25,062 nt of DNA. It comes from Thermoflexales bacterium. Lineage in GTDB: Bacteria > Chloroflexota > Anaerolineae > Fen-1058. The notes under the pieces were generated by a model that saw only the letters and a list, made by a program, of their open reading frames with translations, was not told the DNA's origin and searched no databases. The stretch lies in the NCBI GenBank assembly GCA_016931085.1, contig JAFGFO010000298.1, positions 1 through 25,062 on the forward strand, written 5' to 3'. This document shows, one piece after another, positions 24,854-25,062 of the stretch (positions are counted from its first letter, which is position 1; each line of letters begins with the position of its first letter). A program made the translations under genes and the position numbers.

Positions 24854-25062
24854 ATGAGTGACCCATTCGATCTCGTCTCGATCACGAGTCCTTATCTGCC
24901 CATCGACCGGCGGCACGCCCTGGCCGGCGGCACCAGCCTGCCCGACCGCGTGCACGGCGCGGCCCTGTTTGCCGACATCTCCGGCTTTACCCCCCTCACC
25001 GGCGCGCTGGCCGCCGAGCTGGGCCGCCAACGCGGCGCGGAAAAGGTGCTCGACTACATCAA
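24854..25062 (+). CDS. Class III adenylate/guanylate cyclase-type protein, 5' part
   Basis: The first 69 codons are present; the gene runs off the right end of the window. The translation begins M-S-D-P-F-D-L-V-S and reaches A-A-L-F-A-D-I-S-G-F-T-P-L-T and E-L-G-R-Q-R-G-A-E-K. F-A-D-I-S-G-F-T is the hallmark of the first metal-binding Asp strand of class III nucleotidyl cyclases. In many bacteria this start, with R-G-A-E-x-L, heads large cyclase-AAA ATPase-TPR proteins, but the remainder cannot be seen. It follows the phosphatase gene by 49 bp with no promoter or terminator seen, so co-transcription is likely. No clear Shine-Dalgarno precedes the ATG, so the start is less certain than the family. 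Confidence 0.8.
   Translation, partial: MSDPFDLVSITSPYLPIDRRHALAGGTSLPDRVHGAALFADISGFTPLTGALAAELGRQRGAEKVLDYI

Overview
The window comes from a high-GC bacterium, most likely a member of the Chloroflexota (Anaerolineae or Caldilineae type). This assignment is an inference. It rests on large secreted beta-rich proteins that end in a Y-L-P-(L/V)-V-I-R motif, an N-terminal W-T-V-D-G-G-G module, heptanucleotide repeat arrays, and GTAGGGGC-type dispersed repeats. No rRNA, tRNA, CRISPR array or transposase was seen.

The left 22 kb is one minus-strand gene series, read right to left. A strong sigma70-like promoter (TTGACA, 17 bp, TATAAC) near 22455 drives a 4,556-codon gene (22322 to 8652). Its product has a signal peptide, about thirty YD/RHS repeats and an RHS core. 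Where an RHS protein normally carries a short toxin, this one continues for more than 3,400 residues: a Gly/Ser linker, an amidotransferase-like segment, CARDB/Ig-like domains, two carboxypeptidase-regulatory-like domains, right-handed beta-helix modules, a PPC-like domain and more CARDB-like domains. The gene is followed at 68 bp by an alpha/beta-hydrolase (8583 to 7654), at 82 bp by a secreted G-I-G-T repeat fibre protein (7571 to 5175), and at 10 bp by a 1,637-residue secreted protein with FN3, beta-helix, Cys-rich, DUF11-like and Ig-like domains (5164 to 251). The spacings suggest one operon making extracellular fibres or adhesins. The function has not been established.

The right end is transcribed away from this operon. 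It encodes a membrane-bound HAMP-SpoIIE/PP2C (RsbU-like) phosphatase (22627 to 24804), followed by the first 69 codons of a class III adenylate/guanylate cyclase-type protein that runs off the window. The 304-bp divergent intergenic region holds both promoters.

The least ordinary features are the exceptional RHS fusion, four different heptamer arrays embedded in frame in the giant gene, and the C-terminal motif shared by the first and last proteins of the operon.
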